Origin: Serratia silvae
Lineage (GTDB): Bacteria > Pseudomonadota > Gammaproteobacteria > Enterobacterales > Enterobacteriaceae
Length of the DNA: 64,000 nt
Reading direction: 5' to 3'
Assembly: GCF_023282985.1 (NCBI RefSeq)
Contig: NZ_JAGQDC010000013.1
Coordinates: forward strand, 82,453 to 146,452
Below the pieces are notes generated by a model that was not told the DNA's origin, searched no databases, and was given only the letters and a program-made list of their open reading frames with translations. This document shows, piece after piece, positions 9,719-19,318 of the stretch. Position numbers and translations under genes: made by a program. Positions within the stretch are counted from its first letter, which is position 1, and each line of letters begins with the position of its first letter.

Positions 9719-10909
9719 TTACATCACCCGGCAGGCAAACCCTTTCAGATACAGGCCTTCAGGGTAAGTCGCAATCACCGGGTGATCGGCAGCCTGTCGG
9801 AACTGCTCTATAAATTGTACATCACGCCCGGCATCTATAGCAGCATCGGCCAAAATTTTCTGGAACAGATCGGTCGGCATCAGGCCAGAGCAGGAGAAGC
9901 TGAGCAGAATACCGCCTGGGTTCAGCAACTGGAAGGCTAACATATTGATGTCTTTATAACCGCGACAGGCGCTGGCCAACTGATTTTTGTTTTCGACAAA
10001 CTTCGGTGGATCCATGATGATCAGATCGAATTTCTCACCCTGCGTGCGGTAGTTGCGCAGCAGTTGGAATACGTCATCACGCACAAACTCGGCCTTGCTC
10101 AAATCCAGCTGGTTCAGCTCGACGTTCTGCTTGGCGATGTCCAGCGCGGCCTGCGATGTATCTACGCTAATGACCTGTTCACACCCACCCATCAAGGCAG
10201 ACACCGCGAAAGCACCGGTGTACGAGAAGCAGTTGAGCACGCGACAGCCTGCGGAATAGTTACGCGCTGCCAGGCGGCTGTCACGCTGATCGAGATAAAA
10301 ACCGGTCTTGTGGCCCTGTTGAATGTCCACCAGCAGTTTCATACCATGCTCGGTGATCGGTAGCAGGGCCGGAGGAAGATCGCCCAGCACCGGGCCTTGG
10401 GTGAGCGGTAAACCCTCTTTTTTACGTACGGCAACGTCTGAACGATCGTAGATCGCGCAATCTGGATAGCAGTGCTGGAGAGCAGAAAGCAGCGGGGCGC
10501 GCTGATATTCGGCACCGGCGGAAAGTAACTGTAAAACCAGGAAGTTCTGGAAGCGATCGATGGTGATCCCCGGCATACCGTCAGACTCACCGGCGATCAG
10601 GCGATAACCGTCCAGCCCATCACGTTTTGCGACCCAATCACGCCAGCTTTGTGCCTGCTGCAATCGGCTGATAAAGAAAGCGATATCAATTTCTTCATCC
10701 TGCTTGAAGGTCCAGACGCGTGCGCGAATTTGCGATTCTGGTGAATAGGCACCGCGTGCCAGCCATTTACCGTGGCTGTCATGGATATCGACGGTTTCGC
10801 CGGACTGGGCTTTACCTTCGACACGGAGAACAGCGCCAGAGAAAATCCACGGATGGCGACGGAGTAAGGACTTTTCACGTCCTTTTGCAAGGATCAAGCG
10901 TGCGGTCAT
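9719..10909 (-). CDS. rlmI: 23S rRNA (cytosine1962-C5)-methyltransferase
   Basis: 396 residues, same length as E. coli RlmI, which methylates C5 of C1962 in 23S rRNA using SAM. An N-terminal PUA domain (about 1-75, [11 protein letters not shown]) is followed by a Rossmann methyltransferase: the SAM-binding region [19 protein letters not shown], the catalytic DPPKF motif ([13 protein letters not shown]), and a cysteine in SFSCSG. The start [10 protein letters not shown] is chosen by homology; upstream in-frame codons reach back to 11074 but are unlike the family. Diverges from acyP, as in E. coli. Confidence 0.96.
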   Translation of the reverse strand: MTARLILAKGREKSLLRRHPWIFSGAVLRVEGKAQSGETVDIHDSHGKWLARGAYSPESQIRARVWTFKQDEEIDIAFFISRLQQAQSWRDWVAKRDGLDGYRLIAGESDGMPGITIDRFQNFLVLQLLSAGAEYQRAPLLSALQHCYPDCAIYDRSDVAVRKKEGLPLTQGPVLGDLPPALLPITEHGMKLLVDIQQGHKTGFYLDQRDSRLAARNYSAGCRVLNCFSYTGAFAVSALMGGCEQVISVDTSQAALDIAKQNVELNQLDLSKAEFVRDDVFQLLRNYRTQGEKFDLIIMDPPKFVENKNQLASACRGYKDINMLAFQLLNPGGILLSFSCSGLMPTDLFQKILADAAIDAGRDVQFIEQFRQAADHPVIATYPEGLYLKGFACRVM

Positions 10910-11002
10910 AATTAAGTATGCTGCCAGATAGAGAAAAAAGAGTGACACACTCTGGGCATCAGCGCAGAGAATGCCTGTAATGAAATCGATCAGGAGCCGA
11001 TT

Positions 11003-11281
11003 ATGACACAAGTTTGTATTACCGCGTATGTCTATGGTGTGGTGCAAGGGGTCGGGTTTCGCTATAACACCCAACGCCAGGCTATGGTTTTGGGGTTAAC
11101 CGGCTATGCTCGTAATCTGGATGATGGCAGCGTGGAAGTGCTGGCCTGTGGCGAACAACAGGCGGTTGACCAACTGATGGCGTGGCTGAAAAGCGGCGGC
11201 CCACGCAGCGCCCGCGTTGACCGCGTGCTGGTGGAACCGCGTGGAGTTGCCGAGTATAAGGGCTTTAGTATTCGCTATTAA
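11003..11281 (+). CDS. acyP: Acylphosphatase
   Basis: 92 residues, the size of bacterial acylphosphatases, which hydrolyse acyl phosphates such as carbamoyl phosphate. Signature 1 [18 protein letters not shown] contains the catalytic arginine (R in VGFRY). The second signature [18 protein letters not shown] contains the catalytic asparagine (RNL). SD caggag upstream of the ATG. Confidence 0.96.
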   Translation: MTQVCITAYVYGVVQGVGFRYNTQRQAMVLGLTGYARNLDDGSVEVLACGEQQAVDQLMAWLKSGGPRSARVDRVLVEPRGVAEYKGFSIRY

Positions 11282-11288
11282 ACAGGGG

Positions 11289-11618
11289 CTAGATACACTT
11301 CACCGGCTTTGGCAACCCTGCGATCTTGGTCGCCTGTTTGGCCGGGCCTTTCGGGAACAGGCGATACAGGTAGCGGCTGCTGCCTTTCTCTTCGCCATAT
11401 TTTTGCGCCATCGCCTTTACCAGCATGCGAATAGCCGGTGAGGTATTAAATTCCTGATAGAAGCTACGCACAAAGCGTACGACTTCCCAATGCGCTTCGC
11501 TCAGTTCAATCTCTTCCTGTGCCGCTAACAGCGGGGCCAGCCCTTCGTGCCAGTCGGCGCTGTTTTTCAGATAGCCCTGGGCGTCAGTTTCAATCGTCTG
11601 ACCTTCAAACTCCAACAT
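11289..11618 (-). CDS. tusE: Sulfurtransferase TusE of the 2-thiouridine relay
   Basis: 109 residues of the DsrC/TusE family. TusE takes sulfur from the TusBCD complex and hands it to MnmA for s2U34 formation in tRNA. The C-terminal arm ends KPVKCI, with the penultimate active-site cysteine present. The core [20 protein letters not shown] and [23 protein letters not shown] are well conserved. Convergent with acyP (gap 7 bases). Confidence 0.95.
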   Translation of the reverse strand: MLEFEGQTIETDAQGYLKNSADWHEGLAPLLAAQEEIELSEAHWEVVRFVRSFYQEFNTSPAIRMLVKAMAQKYGEEKGSSRYLYRLFPKGPAKQATKIAGLPKPVKCI

Positions 11619-11677
11619 ACAGCCTCGGTAATCGGTAATTCATTGCGGGCCACAGTCTAGCAAACTTTTGCCCTGGC

Positions 11678-11704
11678 AAAAATAAAGCCCCGCATTGCGG
11701 GGCT
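11678..11704 (-). terminator. Terminator downstream of yccA
   Basis: On the minus strand agccccgc-aat-gcggggct is followed by ttattttt, a standard intrinsic terminator 24 bases after the yccA stop. Confidence 0.85.
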
Positions 11705-11727
11705 CTGGCCAAAACAAAAGCGCTGTA

Positions 11728-12387
11728 TCAGTTGCTGCGGGCGAAGCCCAGGATGCTCAGCAGGCTGATAAACATGTTGTACAGCGAGACATACAGGCTG
11801 ACGGTGGCACGGATATAGTTGGTTTCGCCGCCATGAATGATGTTGCTGGTTTCCCACAGCATGGCACCGGCAGAGAACAGAATAAACAATGCGCTAATGG
11901 CCAGGTGCAGAGCAGGGATCTGCAAGAACAGGTTAGCGATAACCGCCACCAACAGCACCACGAAGCCCGCCATCATCATGCCAGACAGGAACGACATGTC
12001 TTTACGGGTGGTCAGCACATAAGCCGAGCAGCAGAAGAACACCACTGCGGTACCGCCCAGCGCCAGCATGATCAAATCACCTGCGCCAGCGTTCAGGAAC
12101 GAGCTCAGGATCGGGCCAAGGGCGTAGCCCATAAAGCCGGTGAAGGCGAAGGCCGCCAGAATACCGGCAGGGCTATTGGCCAGCTTATGGGTCAGGAACA
12201 TCAAACCATAAAAACCGACCAGCATTAACAGCAGCCCAGGAGCCGGTAAACCCAGCATGGTGCTGGCGGTTGCGGTCAGTGCTGAAAAGGCCAGCGTTAA
12301 CGACAGCAGAAAATAGGTGTTACGCAGGACTTTATGCGTGCTTAGCAAAGAGTCGCGCGAGGAGGATGAGACGACAATGCGGTCCAT
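11728..12387 (-). CDS. yccA: YccA, Bax1-inhibitor family modulator of FtsH
   Basis: 219 residues with seven predicted membrane segments (for example [49 protein letters not shown]). It matches the BI-1/YccA family in length and in the ending [17 protein letters not shown]. coli YccA is a substrate and inhibitor of the FtsH membrane protease. Starts [15 protein letters not shown]. Neighbouring tRNA-Ser gene is the usual context. Confidence 0.95.
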   Translation of the reverse strand: MDRIVVSSSSRDSLLSTHKVLRNTYFLLSLTLAFSALTATASTMLGLPAPGLLLMLVGFYGLMFLTHKLANSPAGILAAFAFTGFMGYALGPILSSFLNAGAGDLIMLALGGTAVVFFCCSAYVLTTRKDMSFLSGMMMAGFVVLLVAVIANLFLQIPALHLAISALFILFSAGAMLWETSNIIHGGETNYIRATVSLYVSLYNMFISLLSILGFARSN

Positions 12388-12574
12388 ATGATCTCTCTTA
12401 TCAGGTCATCACAAAATTGATCATGATGATAGTGCAGTGCAAGCCATTGATTAAAGATTGTTTACCATTCTTTACCCTACGTGACTATTGGGGTATTGCC
12501 GAACCCTGATTGCTGATTTCTTCATCGGTCAGATTGCCATTGCCGTTTTTTCGTCCGGTTGAGCGGTTTCAGGC

Positions 12575-12603
12575 TTTACAACAGGATCGGCTGTGTTTAT
12601 AGT
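12575..12603 (+). promoter_or_regulatory. Promoter of the tRNA-Ser gene
   Basis: A -35 TTTACA (12575-12580) and a -10 TATAGT (12598-12603) are separated by exactly 17 bases, and the -10 is 12 bases before the mature tRNA end, with a GC-rich gcgctgc discriminator typical of stable-RNA promoters under stringent control. Confidence 0.85.
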
Positions 12604-12615
12604 GCGCTGCATTAC

Positions 12616-12703
12616 GGAGGGGTGGCCGAGTGGCTGAAGGCAACGGTCTTGAAAACCGTCGACGGGAAACCGTTCCAGAGTTCGAATCTCTGCTCCTCCG
12701 CCA
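12616..12703 (+). tRNA. serT: tRNA-Ser (anticodon UGA)
   Basis: 88-base class II tRNA. The acceptor stem ggagggg pairs with the 3' ctcctcc, the anticodon loop cttgaaa presents TGA, there is a long variable arm (cgacgggaaaccg), a T-arm with ttcgaat, and an encoded CCA end. Location beside yccA matches E. coli serT. Confidence 0.97.
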
Positions 12704-12714
12704 TATTATGAATG

Positions 12715-12744
12715 ACCCCAAGCTCAAAAGGCTTGGGGTTTTTC
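12715..12744 (+). terminator. Terminator of the tRNA-Ser gene
   Basis: Arms ccccaagc / gcttgggg around tcaaaag followed by ttttt, 12 bases after the tRNA. Confidence 0.9.
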
Positions 12745-13208
12745 GTTTTGGGTGTTGAGGTTGTTTGATGTTGGCCGCAGTCCTTTCAGTGCATTCCAAG
12801 AACTCGTGACTCCTTTGATATAGCTTCTACGCCATCTCATCCTGTTAACTCCAGACCCTATCCCCGAATCGGTAATAAATCCTTTTTGGAAATACCGTAA
12901 TGCTCCCCTGTGTCGGGTCAGCATCTTGCCTTCATCTTTGTCATTACCAGACCGCATTTTTCTTCTCCAGTAGAAAAAATATCCCTATGACCTGGTGTCA
13001 AAAGCCAGTGTATCGAACAACGAGAGGCCAAAAGTGGCGGTTTGTGACCCGAATCACTGCCCGTGTAAGCGCAGCGAGTGTTTTCTTTCAATTCTGCATG
13101 TTAATGTCATGATAACAAAACGTTACATTCTAGGTGGGTGGTAAAACACTGTGCTAGGATGGCTGACCACCACATCGGGCACTGACTCTAACCTGAAAGG
13201 ACATTATT
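12745..13208. other. Intergenic region before the ABC operon
   Basis: No convincing gene. The left part could be worn-down DNA at a tRNA 3' flank, a common island site, but no att repeat of the tRNA end is visible. The right part (about 13090-13208) should hold the promoter of the ABC operon. An aaagga SD lies just before the ATG at 13209. Confidence 0.4.
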
Positions 13209-14171
13209 ATGCCTTTGAATAATAAAAATATTTTTGTAGCCCTCGCCGCCGCCTTGTTTGCAGTAAGCAGTTACGCGGCTACGCCGAAATCCGTGGCGAT
13301 CCTCTCTATCGTTGACCATCCGGCACTGGATGCCACCCGTGATGGGGTGATTGATGAGCTAAAAGCAGCGGGGTATGACAAGGATAAGGTCAAGATTCAG
13401 TTCCAAAGCGCGCAGGGAAATACGGCTACTGCTGGGCAGATTGCGCGTAAATTTATCGGTGACAAGCCCGATGCGATAGTGGCAATTTCAACGCCTGCGG
13501 CCCAGTCGGTGGTGGCGGCCACCAAGACCATTCCGGTGGTGTTTACTACGGTAACCGATCCGGTGGCGGCCAAGCTGGTCAGTACCTGGCAGCCGAGTGG
13601 CACTAACGTTACCGGTGTATCAGACAGCGTTGCCATCGGCCCGCAGGTCGATCTGATCTTGAAGGTTAAGTCCGATGCCAAGCGAGTCGGCATGGTCTAC
13701 AGCCCAGGGGAAGTCAACTCGACGGTGGTAGTCAAAGAGCTGAAAGATGAATTAACCAAACGTGGGATGACGTTGGTTGAGGTTCCTGCCGCACGTACCA
13801 TCGACGTAGCCCCAGCGGCGAAAAGCCTGGTAGGCAAAGTCGACGTGATCTACACCAATACCGATAACAATGTTATCTCCACCTACGAGTCGCTGGTTGG
13901 CATTGCCAATCAGGCTAAAATCCCGTTGATCGCCGGTGACAATAGCGTTGCCAAACGTGGCGCGGCTGCGGCATTGGGGATGAGCTATTACGATCTGGGC
14001 CGCCAGACCGGTAAAATTGTCGTCCGTCTGTTAGAGGGTGAAAAACCCGGTACTATCGCTCCTGAGGTAGGTAACAAGCTCAGCCTGAGCGTGAACCCTG
14101 CAGCTGCCCAGAAGCAGGGTGTCACTCTGCCGGCGGAATTGGTGCAATCAGCACAAGAAGTCATCAAATAA
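13209..14171 (+). CDS. ABC transporter substrate-binding protein (ABC_sub_bind / TrpX-like)
   Basis: 320 residues with a Sec signal peptide (cleavage after SSYA) and the fold of the COG2984 family. Characteristic stretches are SVAILSIVDHPALDATRDGV, AQSVVAATKTIPVVFTTVTDPVAAKLV, and VDVIYTNTDNNVIS. Family members in Firmicutes such as TrpX bind aromatic amino acids, but the ligand here cannot be read from the sequence. First gene of a three-gene operon with permease and ATPase genes immediately downstream. Confidence 0.9.
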   Translation: MPLNNKNIFVALAAALFAVSSYAATPKSVAILSIVDHPALDATRDGVIDELKAAGYDKDKVKIQFQSAQGNTATAGQIARKFIGDKPDAIVAISTPAAQSVVAATKTIPVVFTTVTDPVAAKLVSTWQPSGTNVTGVSDSVAIGPQVDLILKVKSDAKRVGMVYSPGEVNSTVVVKELKDELTKRGMTLVEVPAARTIDVAPAAKSLVGKVDVIYTNTDNNVISTYESLVGIANQAKIPLIAGDNSVAKRGAAAALGMSYYDLGRQTGKIVVRLLEGEKPGTIAPEVGNKLSLSVNPAAAQKQGVTLPAELVQSAQEVIK

Positions 14172-14251
14172 CGATCTGCGTTGAATGATGGTTTACATCG
14201 GGTGTAAATGGCCTGCCGCAGGTGGCGGGCCAAGATGTTTATGAGGTTCGC

Positions 14252-15154
14252 ATGTCGTTAATTTCCCTGATGGGCGCTTTGGAGATCGGCCTGATCTTTG
14301 CGCTGGTCGCGTTGGGCGTATTGATTTCCTTTCGTTTACTCAATTTTCCCGATCTGACGGCCGATGGCAGCTTCCCTTTAGGGGGCGCGGTTGCCGCGGT
14401 GATGATTGTCAGCGGTTATAACCCTTGGCTGGCGTGTTTGCTGGCGGCTATCGCGGGTGCTGGTGCTGGCTGTTTGACGGCCTGGCTGCATGTGCGGCTC
14501 GGTATTTTGCAACTGCTAGCCAGCATTTTGGTAATGATTGCCCTGTATTCCATCAACCTGCGCATTATGGGGGCGCCAAATCTGGCCCTGATCGGCTTAC
14601 CTAGCGTTTTCACTCCTTTCATCAGTCAGGTTGAGGACAACGCCTGGCTGATCCAACCATTATTGCTGCTGGTGGTGGTGGTGGTCGTCAAACTGGCGCT
14701 CGACGCGTTCTTGACCTCCGAAATCGGCCTTGCGCTGCGGGCTACCGGAGCGAATCCGCGCATGGCGCGCGCTCAGGGGATTGCGACCAGTCGTCTGACG
14801 GTGATCGGCATGGCGGTCTCCAATGCGCTGATAGCGCTGGCGGGGGCGCTGTACGTTCAGACTCAGGGGGGCGCCGATATCTCCATGGGGATCGGTACCA
14901 TCGTCGTCGGGCTGGCGGCGGTGATCATCGGTGAGACACTGTTGCCTGCCCGTAGCCTGTTCCTGATCACAATGGCGACCCTGTTAGGGGCATTGCTGTA
15001 CCGCCTGATGATCGCTCTGGCCCTGAATGCAGACTTTATCGGCCTGCAGGCGCAGGATCTGAATCTGATCACGGCGCTACTGGTGACGTTGGCGCTGGTC
15101 CTGCCGAAGTTGAAACAAAAATTGAAAAGCAAGCGGGGGAGGCAGCCATCATGA
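14252..15154 (+). CDS. ABC transporter permease (TrpY-like, COG4120)
   Basis: 300-residue integral membrane protein of the BPD_transp_2 type, with eight or more hydrophobic segments (ALEIGLIFALVALGVLISF; LLASILVMIALYSINL; LLLLVVVVVVKLALD). The coupling region around GLALRATGANPRMARAQGI resembles the branched-chain amino-acid permease EAA-like loop. Start at MSLISLMG, preceded by gagg; a GTG 30 bases upstream is possible. Overlaps the ATPase gene by four bases (ATGA), so the two are translationally coupled. Confidence 0.9.
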   Translation: MSLISLMGALEIGLIFALVALGVLISFRLLNFPDLTADGSFPLGGAVAAVMIVSGYNPWLACLLAAIAGAGAGCLTAWLHVRLGILQLLASILVMIALYSINLRIMGAPNLALIGLPSVFTPFISQVEDNAWLIQPLLLLVVVVVVKLALDAFLTSEIGLALRATGANPRMARAQGIATSRLTVIGMAVSNALIALAGALYVQTQGGADISMGIGTIVVGLAAVIIGETLLPARSLFLITMATLLGALLYRLMIALALNADFIGLQAQDLNLITALLVTLALVLPKLKQKLKSKRGRQPS

Positions 15155-15945
15155 TGCGTGCCGAGCAGCTGTTTAAAACCTTTAACCCTGGAACTCCGCT
15201 GGAAAACCCGGTATTACGTGGCCTGTCTTTGAACATCGAGGCAGGGCAGTTTGTGACGGTCATTGGCAGTAATGGGGCAGGGAAGTCTACCTTGCTCAAT
15301 GCGGTCAGCGGTGATATTACGCCCGATCGTGGCCAGTTGTTTATTGGAGAACAGGACGTTACCCTGATGCCCGCCTGGCGCCGTGCCGGCATGGTCGCCC
15401 GTGTATTCCAGGATCCGTTGGCGGGAACCTGCGAGGGGCTGAGCATTGAGGAGAATCTGGCCCTGGCTCTGCAGCGCGGTCAAACCCGAGGATTTCAGCG
15501 TGCCGTCAAGAGCAAACAGCGGCAGCTGTTCCGCGATAAGTTGGCCACGTTGGAACTAGGGTTGGAAAATCGTTTAGGGGATCACATGGGCCTGCTGTCT
15601 GGCGGGCAGCGTCAGGCGGTCAGCCTGCTGATGGCTTCGCTGCAGCCTTCTCGTTTACTCTTGCTGGATGAGCATACTGCCGCGCTCGATCCTAAAACGG
15701 CGGCTTTTGTGCTGGCATTGACCGATCGTATTGTCGCCGAGCAGCAGTTGACCGTACTGATGGTGACGCACTCCATGCGCCAGGCTCTGGATCATGGTCA
15801 TAGAACCGTGATGTTGCACCAGGGACGGGTGGTGCTGGATGTTGTCGGTGAGCAACGGGCGAACATGCAGGTAACCGACCTGCTGGCGATGTTTGAGAAA
15901 ACACGTGGCGAAAAGCTGGATGATGATGGGCTACTGCTGAGCTGA
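15151..15945 (+). CDS. ABC transporter ATP-binding protein (TrpZ-like, COG1101)
   Basis: 264-residue ATPase. Walker A GSNGAGKSTLLNAVSG (residues about 45-52), Q-loop region ARVFQDPLAG, signature LLSGGQRQAVSLLMA, Walker B RLLLLDEHTAALDPKT and switch histidine VTHSMRQA are all present, so the protein should be active. Energises the transporter formed with the two upstream genes. The LSGGQRQ motif and D-loop are unaltered. Confidence 0.93.
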   Translation: MMRAEQLFKTFNPGTPLENPVLRGLSLNIEAGQFVTVIGSNGAGKSTLLNAVSGDITPDRGQLFIGEQDVTLMPAWRRAGMVARVFQDPLAGTCEGLSIEENLALALQRGQTRGFQRAVKSKQRQLFRDKLATLELGLENRLGDHMGLLSGGQRQAVSLLMASLQPSRLLLLDEHTAALDPKTAAFVLALTDRIVAEQQLTVLMVTHSMRQALDHGHRTVMLHQGRVVLDVVGEQRANMQVTDLLAMFEKTRGEKLDDDGLLLS

Positions 15946-16010
15946 GGTTGCTCACTTTGTAGGGCGCACACATTGTGGCGCCCCAACAAAACACAGAGAA
16001 TCGGTTGAGG

Positions 16011-17237
16011 TTATTTAGGCCGCCGGGCTACCCGATAGCCCGCAAGTACGGCGGCCAACACCATAAACAGATGCCCCTCGGCGGAGTCCAGCAGGAACGA
16101 GTTGAACAGGTGGCAGGCCAGATAACTACCTAGCACTGCAACCAGCAGATTGCGGCAGGCTGTTGGTTGCCGCCAGGTTGCTCGGAAACAACACCACATC
16201 CAACCCAAAAACAGAGCCAGCCCCAGCAAGCCATTTTGCACCGTTTCCAGCAGATACTCATTGTGCGGATTATGCACGCCGTAACCGGTCTGCGCGTTGC
16301 CATACCAGAAGCTCCCGGCCCCGTTACCCAGCAGCGGAGCCTGCTTAATCAGGCGCAGTGATTCGCGGGCAAAGGCGGTGCGTTGCCCCATCGAGTTATC
16401 GCAAGCCTGATAGGCCTGTTCTGCTGGAGCCAACACGCAATTGCGCACTTCAGCAAGGCCGAGCGTCAGGCGCTCCGTCGCTCTATTGGGGATAAAAATC
16501 AGCATAATGGCCAGCAGCAAGCCACAGGTTAGAACGCCCAACCGCTGCCAGTGGGGCAGCGTCAGCAGCAACCAAAGCCCCACGCTGACTAATAGCGCCA
16601 CATAGCCGGTACGCCCTTGTACCATCAGCAGCACGTTCGCCGTTGCCAGTAGAACCAACGCCCCATAGCACCAACGGTGCGCGCCTGATTGCGCAAAAGC
16701 GCGGGTTAGCCATATCAACGCAGCAAACGCCATAAACACGTTCTGGGTTATCTGCAGTTTAAACACCGTTGGATTCTGCGGGTCGAGGCCACCCAGCGTC
16801 ACATGCCCGATGCCCGCCGTTAGGCTGATCGCCAGAATCACGGCATTGGCCAGCAAAAAGCCGCTGATAAAGCGTGTGATAAGCTTGGAGTCGGCAAGAA
16901 AGAACAGCGCCAGAGGCAGTACATACAGCAGCTTTTGATATTTGCCGACCATCTTCGGGCCGTACTCGTGGTGCTGGGTCAATAACGAGACTGCCAGCAG
17001 TGCAAACATCAATGCGGGTAGCCATACCAGCGGTTGTTTGAGCAAAGGTATCAGGTAGCGAAAGTCACGCTGCCACAGCAGACAGATCGCCGCCAATACT
17101 AGTGAGGTATTCATCAGCGCGTTGGAAGTCGGGAGAGATGCGCCGAGCAAAAACGCGGTGAAGCCAAACAGCCGAAAGCGGGCAGGGGAAAGTAACGAAA
17201 CAGAACACAGGTCGGTGGATGGCATGGGGTAGCTCAT
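16011..17237 (-). CDS. O-antigen ligase family protein (WaaL-like)
   Basis: 408 residues with about ten hydrophobic segments and a large periplasmic loop. It belongs to the Wzy_C/WaaL superfamily. The loop carries LGNGAGSFWYG and VHNPHNEYLLETVQNGLLGL, the histidine-containing motif typical of O-antigen ligases, and an upstream QGRTGYVALLV arginine motif. It probably transfers O-polysaccharide or another glycan onto lipid A-core on the periplasmic side of the inner membrane. Follows the glycosyltransferase gene by 7 bases in the same direction, so one operon. A polymerase role cannot be excluded. Confidence 0.82.
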   Translation of the reverse strand: MSYPMPSTDLCSVSLLSPARFRLFGFTAFLLGASLPTSNALMNTSLVLAAICLLWQRDFRYLIPLLKQPLVWLPALMFALLAVSLLTQHHEYGPKMVGKYQKLLYVLPLALFFLADSKLITRFISGFLLANAVILAISLTAGIGHVTLGGLDPQNPTVFKLQITQNVFMAFAALIWLTRAFAQSGAHRWCYGALVLLATANVLLMVQGRTGYVALLVSVGLWLLLTLPHWQRLGVLTCGLLLAIMLIFIPNRATERLTLGLAEVRNCVLAPAEQAYQACDNSMGQRTAFARESLRLIKQAPLLGNGAGSFWYGNAQTGYGVHNPHNEYLLETVQNGLLGLALFLGWMWCCFRATWRQPTACRNLLVAVLGSYLACHLFNSFLLDSAEGHLFMVLAAVLAGYRVARRPK

Positions 17238-17244
17238 ATCAGGA

Positions 17245-18336
17245 TTAATTAAATACGGTGTCAGCCACCGTCCGGTAAGCTGAGCTTTGCAGGCCGATAA
17301 GTTGGCGATTTACGGCCCGGATAACCTCACTGGTGGGAATGGCGTCCAGATAACGTTCTGGAGTGGCGGTATCCACGGCGTCGGGTTGCGGTAGCGAACG
17401 GTAGTTACCTGCCCATAACAGAACGTGCGGAGCCTGCCAGGGCGACCACTGTTGCAGATTGCTGGGGCCGAACAGCACGACGGAAGGTGTTTGCAAAGCG
17501 GCGGCCATATGCATCGCTACCGAATCCACACCGATAAACAGTTTCGCCCGATCGATCAATACGGCAAGCTCCGGCAGATCCAGGCGACCAGCCAGATTGA
17601 CCACTCGTTGTGGCATGGCGCAGTGGGCTAAAATGGTGGCTATCATGGCGATCTCATTGGCAGAGCGTCCCCCGGTAAGCACCACGGTTTCTCCGCTGGC
17701 GGTGAGATGGTCGATAACTCGTGTGAATCCTGCCACTGACCAGGTTTTGAATGCCCAGCGTGCGGTAGGCTGGATCAGCACGAAATCTGTCAGGTGATGA
17801 AGTTGGCTGAGGCGGTCAATTTCATCGATATCGCACTGCCGGTAAGCCTGGGTCACCTTGGTCACCAAGGTAGGTAAGGCCAACGGGGCGAGAATAGCGA
17901 GATTATTGAGCACGGTGTGCCGTTGGTCATGCCCATCCACCGGCACCAGCAACGAATGGCAAGCCCGCCACAGCCGATTATTACGCTTAGGGTAAGCAAA
18001 CCCCAGGCTGAACGTCGGTTTGAGAAAGCGGCAATACAGTGCCGCTCGCCACTGATCGGACAGATTGATTACCAGATCGTAGTGGCCGGTGCGCAGGCTG
18101 TTCCATAGGGCCTGTTCACCGCGATACTGCGCCTTGTAGCCCTGCCGTTTTAGATTGCGATCGACGGTAAAGGCCAGATAGACATCCCTATTACCCGCCA
18201 ACATCGCCTCAGTGCCGTCATACACCAGCACGTCAATCAGGGCGTTGGGATAATTGGCGCGTAGCGTACCGATCAGCGGGGTGGTCAGCAGGACGTCACC
18301 AAAGTGGCGCAGCTTGATAACCAGGATGCGCTGCAT
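17245..18336 (-). CDS. Glycosyltransferase family 9 (heptosyltransferase, WaaQ-like)
   Basis: 363 residues from the ATG giving MQRILVIKLRHFGDVLLTTP, the signature N-terminus of WaaF/C/Q heptosyltransferases, which add heptose from ADP-heptose to the LPS inner core. The C-terminal nucleotide-sugar half shows VVLTGGRSANE and the DSVAMHMAAALQTPSVVLFGPS motif. Two in-frame ATGs upstream (18414, 18492) would add residues unlike the family. First gene of a pair with the ligase-like gene; the pair is far from a complete waa cluster, so the acceptor is uncertain. Confidence 0.85.
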   Translation of the reverse strand: MQRILVIKLRHFGDVLLTTPLIGTLRANYPNALIDVLVYDGTEAMLAGNRDVYLAFTVDRNLKRQGYKAQYRGEQALWNSLRTGHYDLVINLSDQWRAALYCRFLKPTFSLGFAYPKRNNRLWRACHSLLVPVDGHDQRHTVLNNLAILAPLALPTLVTKVTQAYRQCDIDEIDRLSQLHHLTDFVLIQPTARWAFKTWSVAGFTRVIDHLTASGETVVLTGGRSANEIAMIATILAHCAMPQRVVNLAGRLDLPELAVLIDRAKLFIGVDSVAMHMAAALQTPSVVLFGPSNLQQWSPWQAPHVLLWAGNYRSLPQPDAVDTATPERYLDAIPTSEVIRAVNRQLIGLQSSAYRTVADTVFN

Positions 18337-18492
18337 CCGTTCGCGGTGCAGTAACCGGTTGGGCAAGTGGCGATCAGGTAACCCGGCCTTGCCAGTACTC
18401 GTCACGAACGTCATATTTTGCTGATGTATCCCATAGTTCGATAACCTATCGAGTAGACCTTTCCATCTGCCATCTTCACCTTTCCTACTCAT

Positions 18493-18955
18493 TGAAAACC
18501 CGTTGTTTCTATGCTTGTGGTCGACGTGTTAAAGCATGGGTTTCAAGATGCAGAAAGTCCCACGATACCCAAGACGATCTTATAGGTAGCGGAGGGACAA
18601 AGATAATTGGTTGTACAGATCAATAAGATCAAACTGATCGTTGAAAACGATCAATCCGTTGCAAGTGAAAGGGGTTTCTGTGGGCTTGTTCGCCACGGGA
18701 TAAATTGCCTGTTGGGAATTTTAGTATGGTTGTCGCAGCTGGAAGTGGAGGGATAAATAGCGGGTGGTGAGAGAGGCGTGGAAAACCGAACCTCGTCCCT
18801 GAGGTTCGGTTTTTACAGGTTAGCCCGCAGCGGCCTCGCGTTGGCGATCCTGACTCTCTCTCAAAGGGAGTGGGAACCGATAGAGTTCGTTGATTTTTCT
18901 GCGTAACCACTTTCTGCTGATTGATTCTTGTGGTGAATGCTTAGCGAGCTGACGC
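18493..18955. other. Non-coding region with a strong hairpin
   Basis: No gene seen. At 18782-18813 there is a 13-base perfect inverted repeat aaaaccgaacctc / gaggttcggtttt with a 6-base loop, flanked by A and T tracts: an intrinsic terminator able to work in both directions, although no intact gene ends beside it. It may mark the end of a lost gene. Confidence 0.55.
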
Positions 18956-18959
18956 TCAC

Positions 18960-19165
18960 CGATCTAGATGGTGCCACTGTTGTCGGCATGTTGAATGCCA
19001 AAGATCAGATCGAGGAGCTCGCTGCACCCGGTGCCCACCGACCCGTATCCTCAGGATCTCGGACAGGCGGTGCGAGACATAAATGATGTCTTTGCCCTTG
19101 GCAGCCAGCCGGGTGATTGCCTGGAAAATTTTCTGCACGTCCTCCACGCCGATGGGTCAATAGGG
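18960..19165 (-). pseudogene. Fragment of a sugar ABC transporter ATPase
   Basis: The minus strand reads IGVEDVQKIFQAITRLAAKG then KDIIYVSHRLSEIL, which is the end of the second ATPase domain in RbsA/MglA-type proteins (normally ...GVDVGAK.EIY..I..LA..G..IIYVSHRL.EI...). Another frame contains ELLDLIFGIQHADNSGTI, like the pre-signature region of the same family. Stops and frame jumps show it is dead. A relic of a deleted carbohydrate transporter operon at the edge of the T6SS insertion. Confidence 0.55.
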
Positions 19166-19266
19166 GCATATTGCAGCGGCGTGTATATCGACAATCTTGA
19201 CTGCGGTTAAGGCTGGGCGTACGAATCTGATACTGGAATTGGGAAGGGATGGCGATGACGAGGCTG

Positions 19267-19296
19267 AATAAAAACAGCCAATCTTTCGATTGGCTG
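19267..19296 (-). terminator. Terminator of hcp
   Basis: On the minus strand cagccaatc-gaaa-gattggctg is followed by tttttatt, 22 bases past the hcp stop. Confidence 0.88.
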
Positions 19297-19318
19297 CTGA
19301 GTGAAGCTAAGGCTGAGC

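Noticed and set aside
12724..13112. Short open frames on both strands after the tRNA-Ser gene
   Set aside because: They begin inside the tRNA terminator or lack SDs, and look like chance readings.
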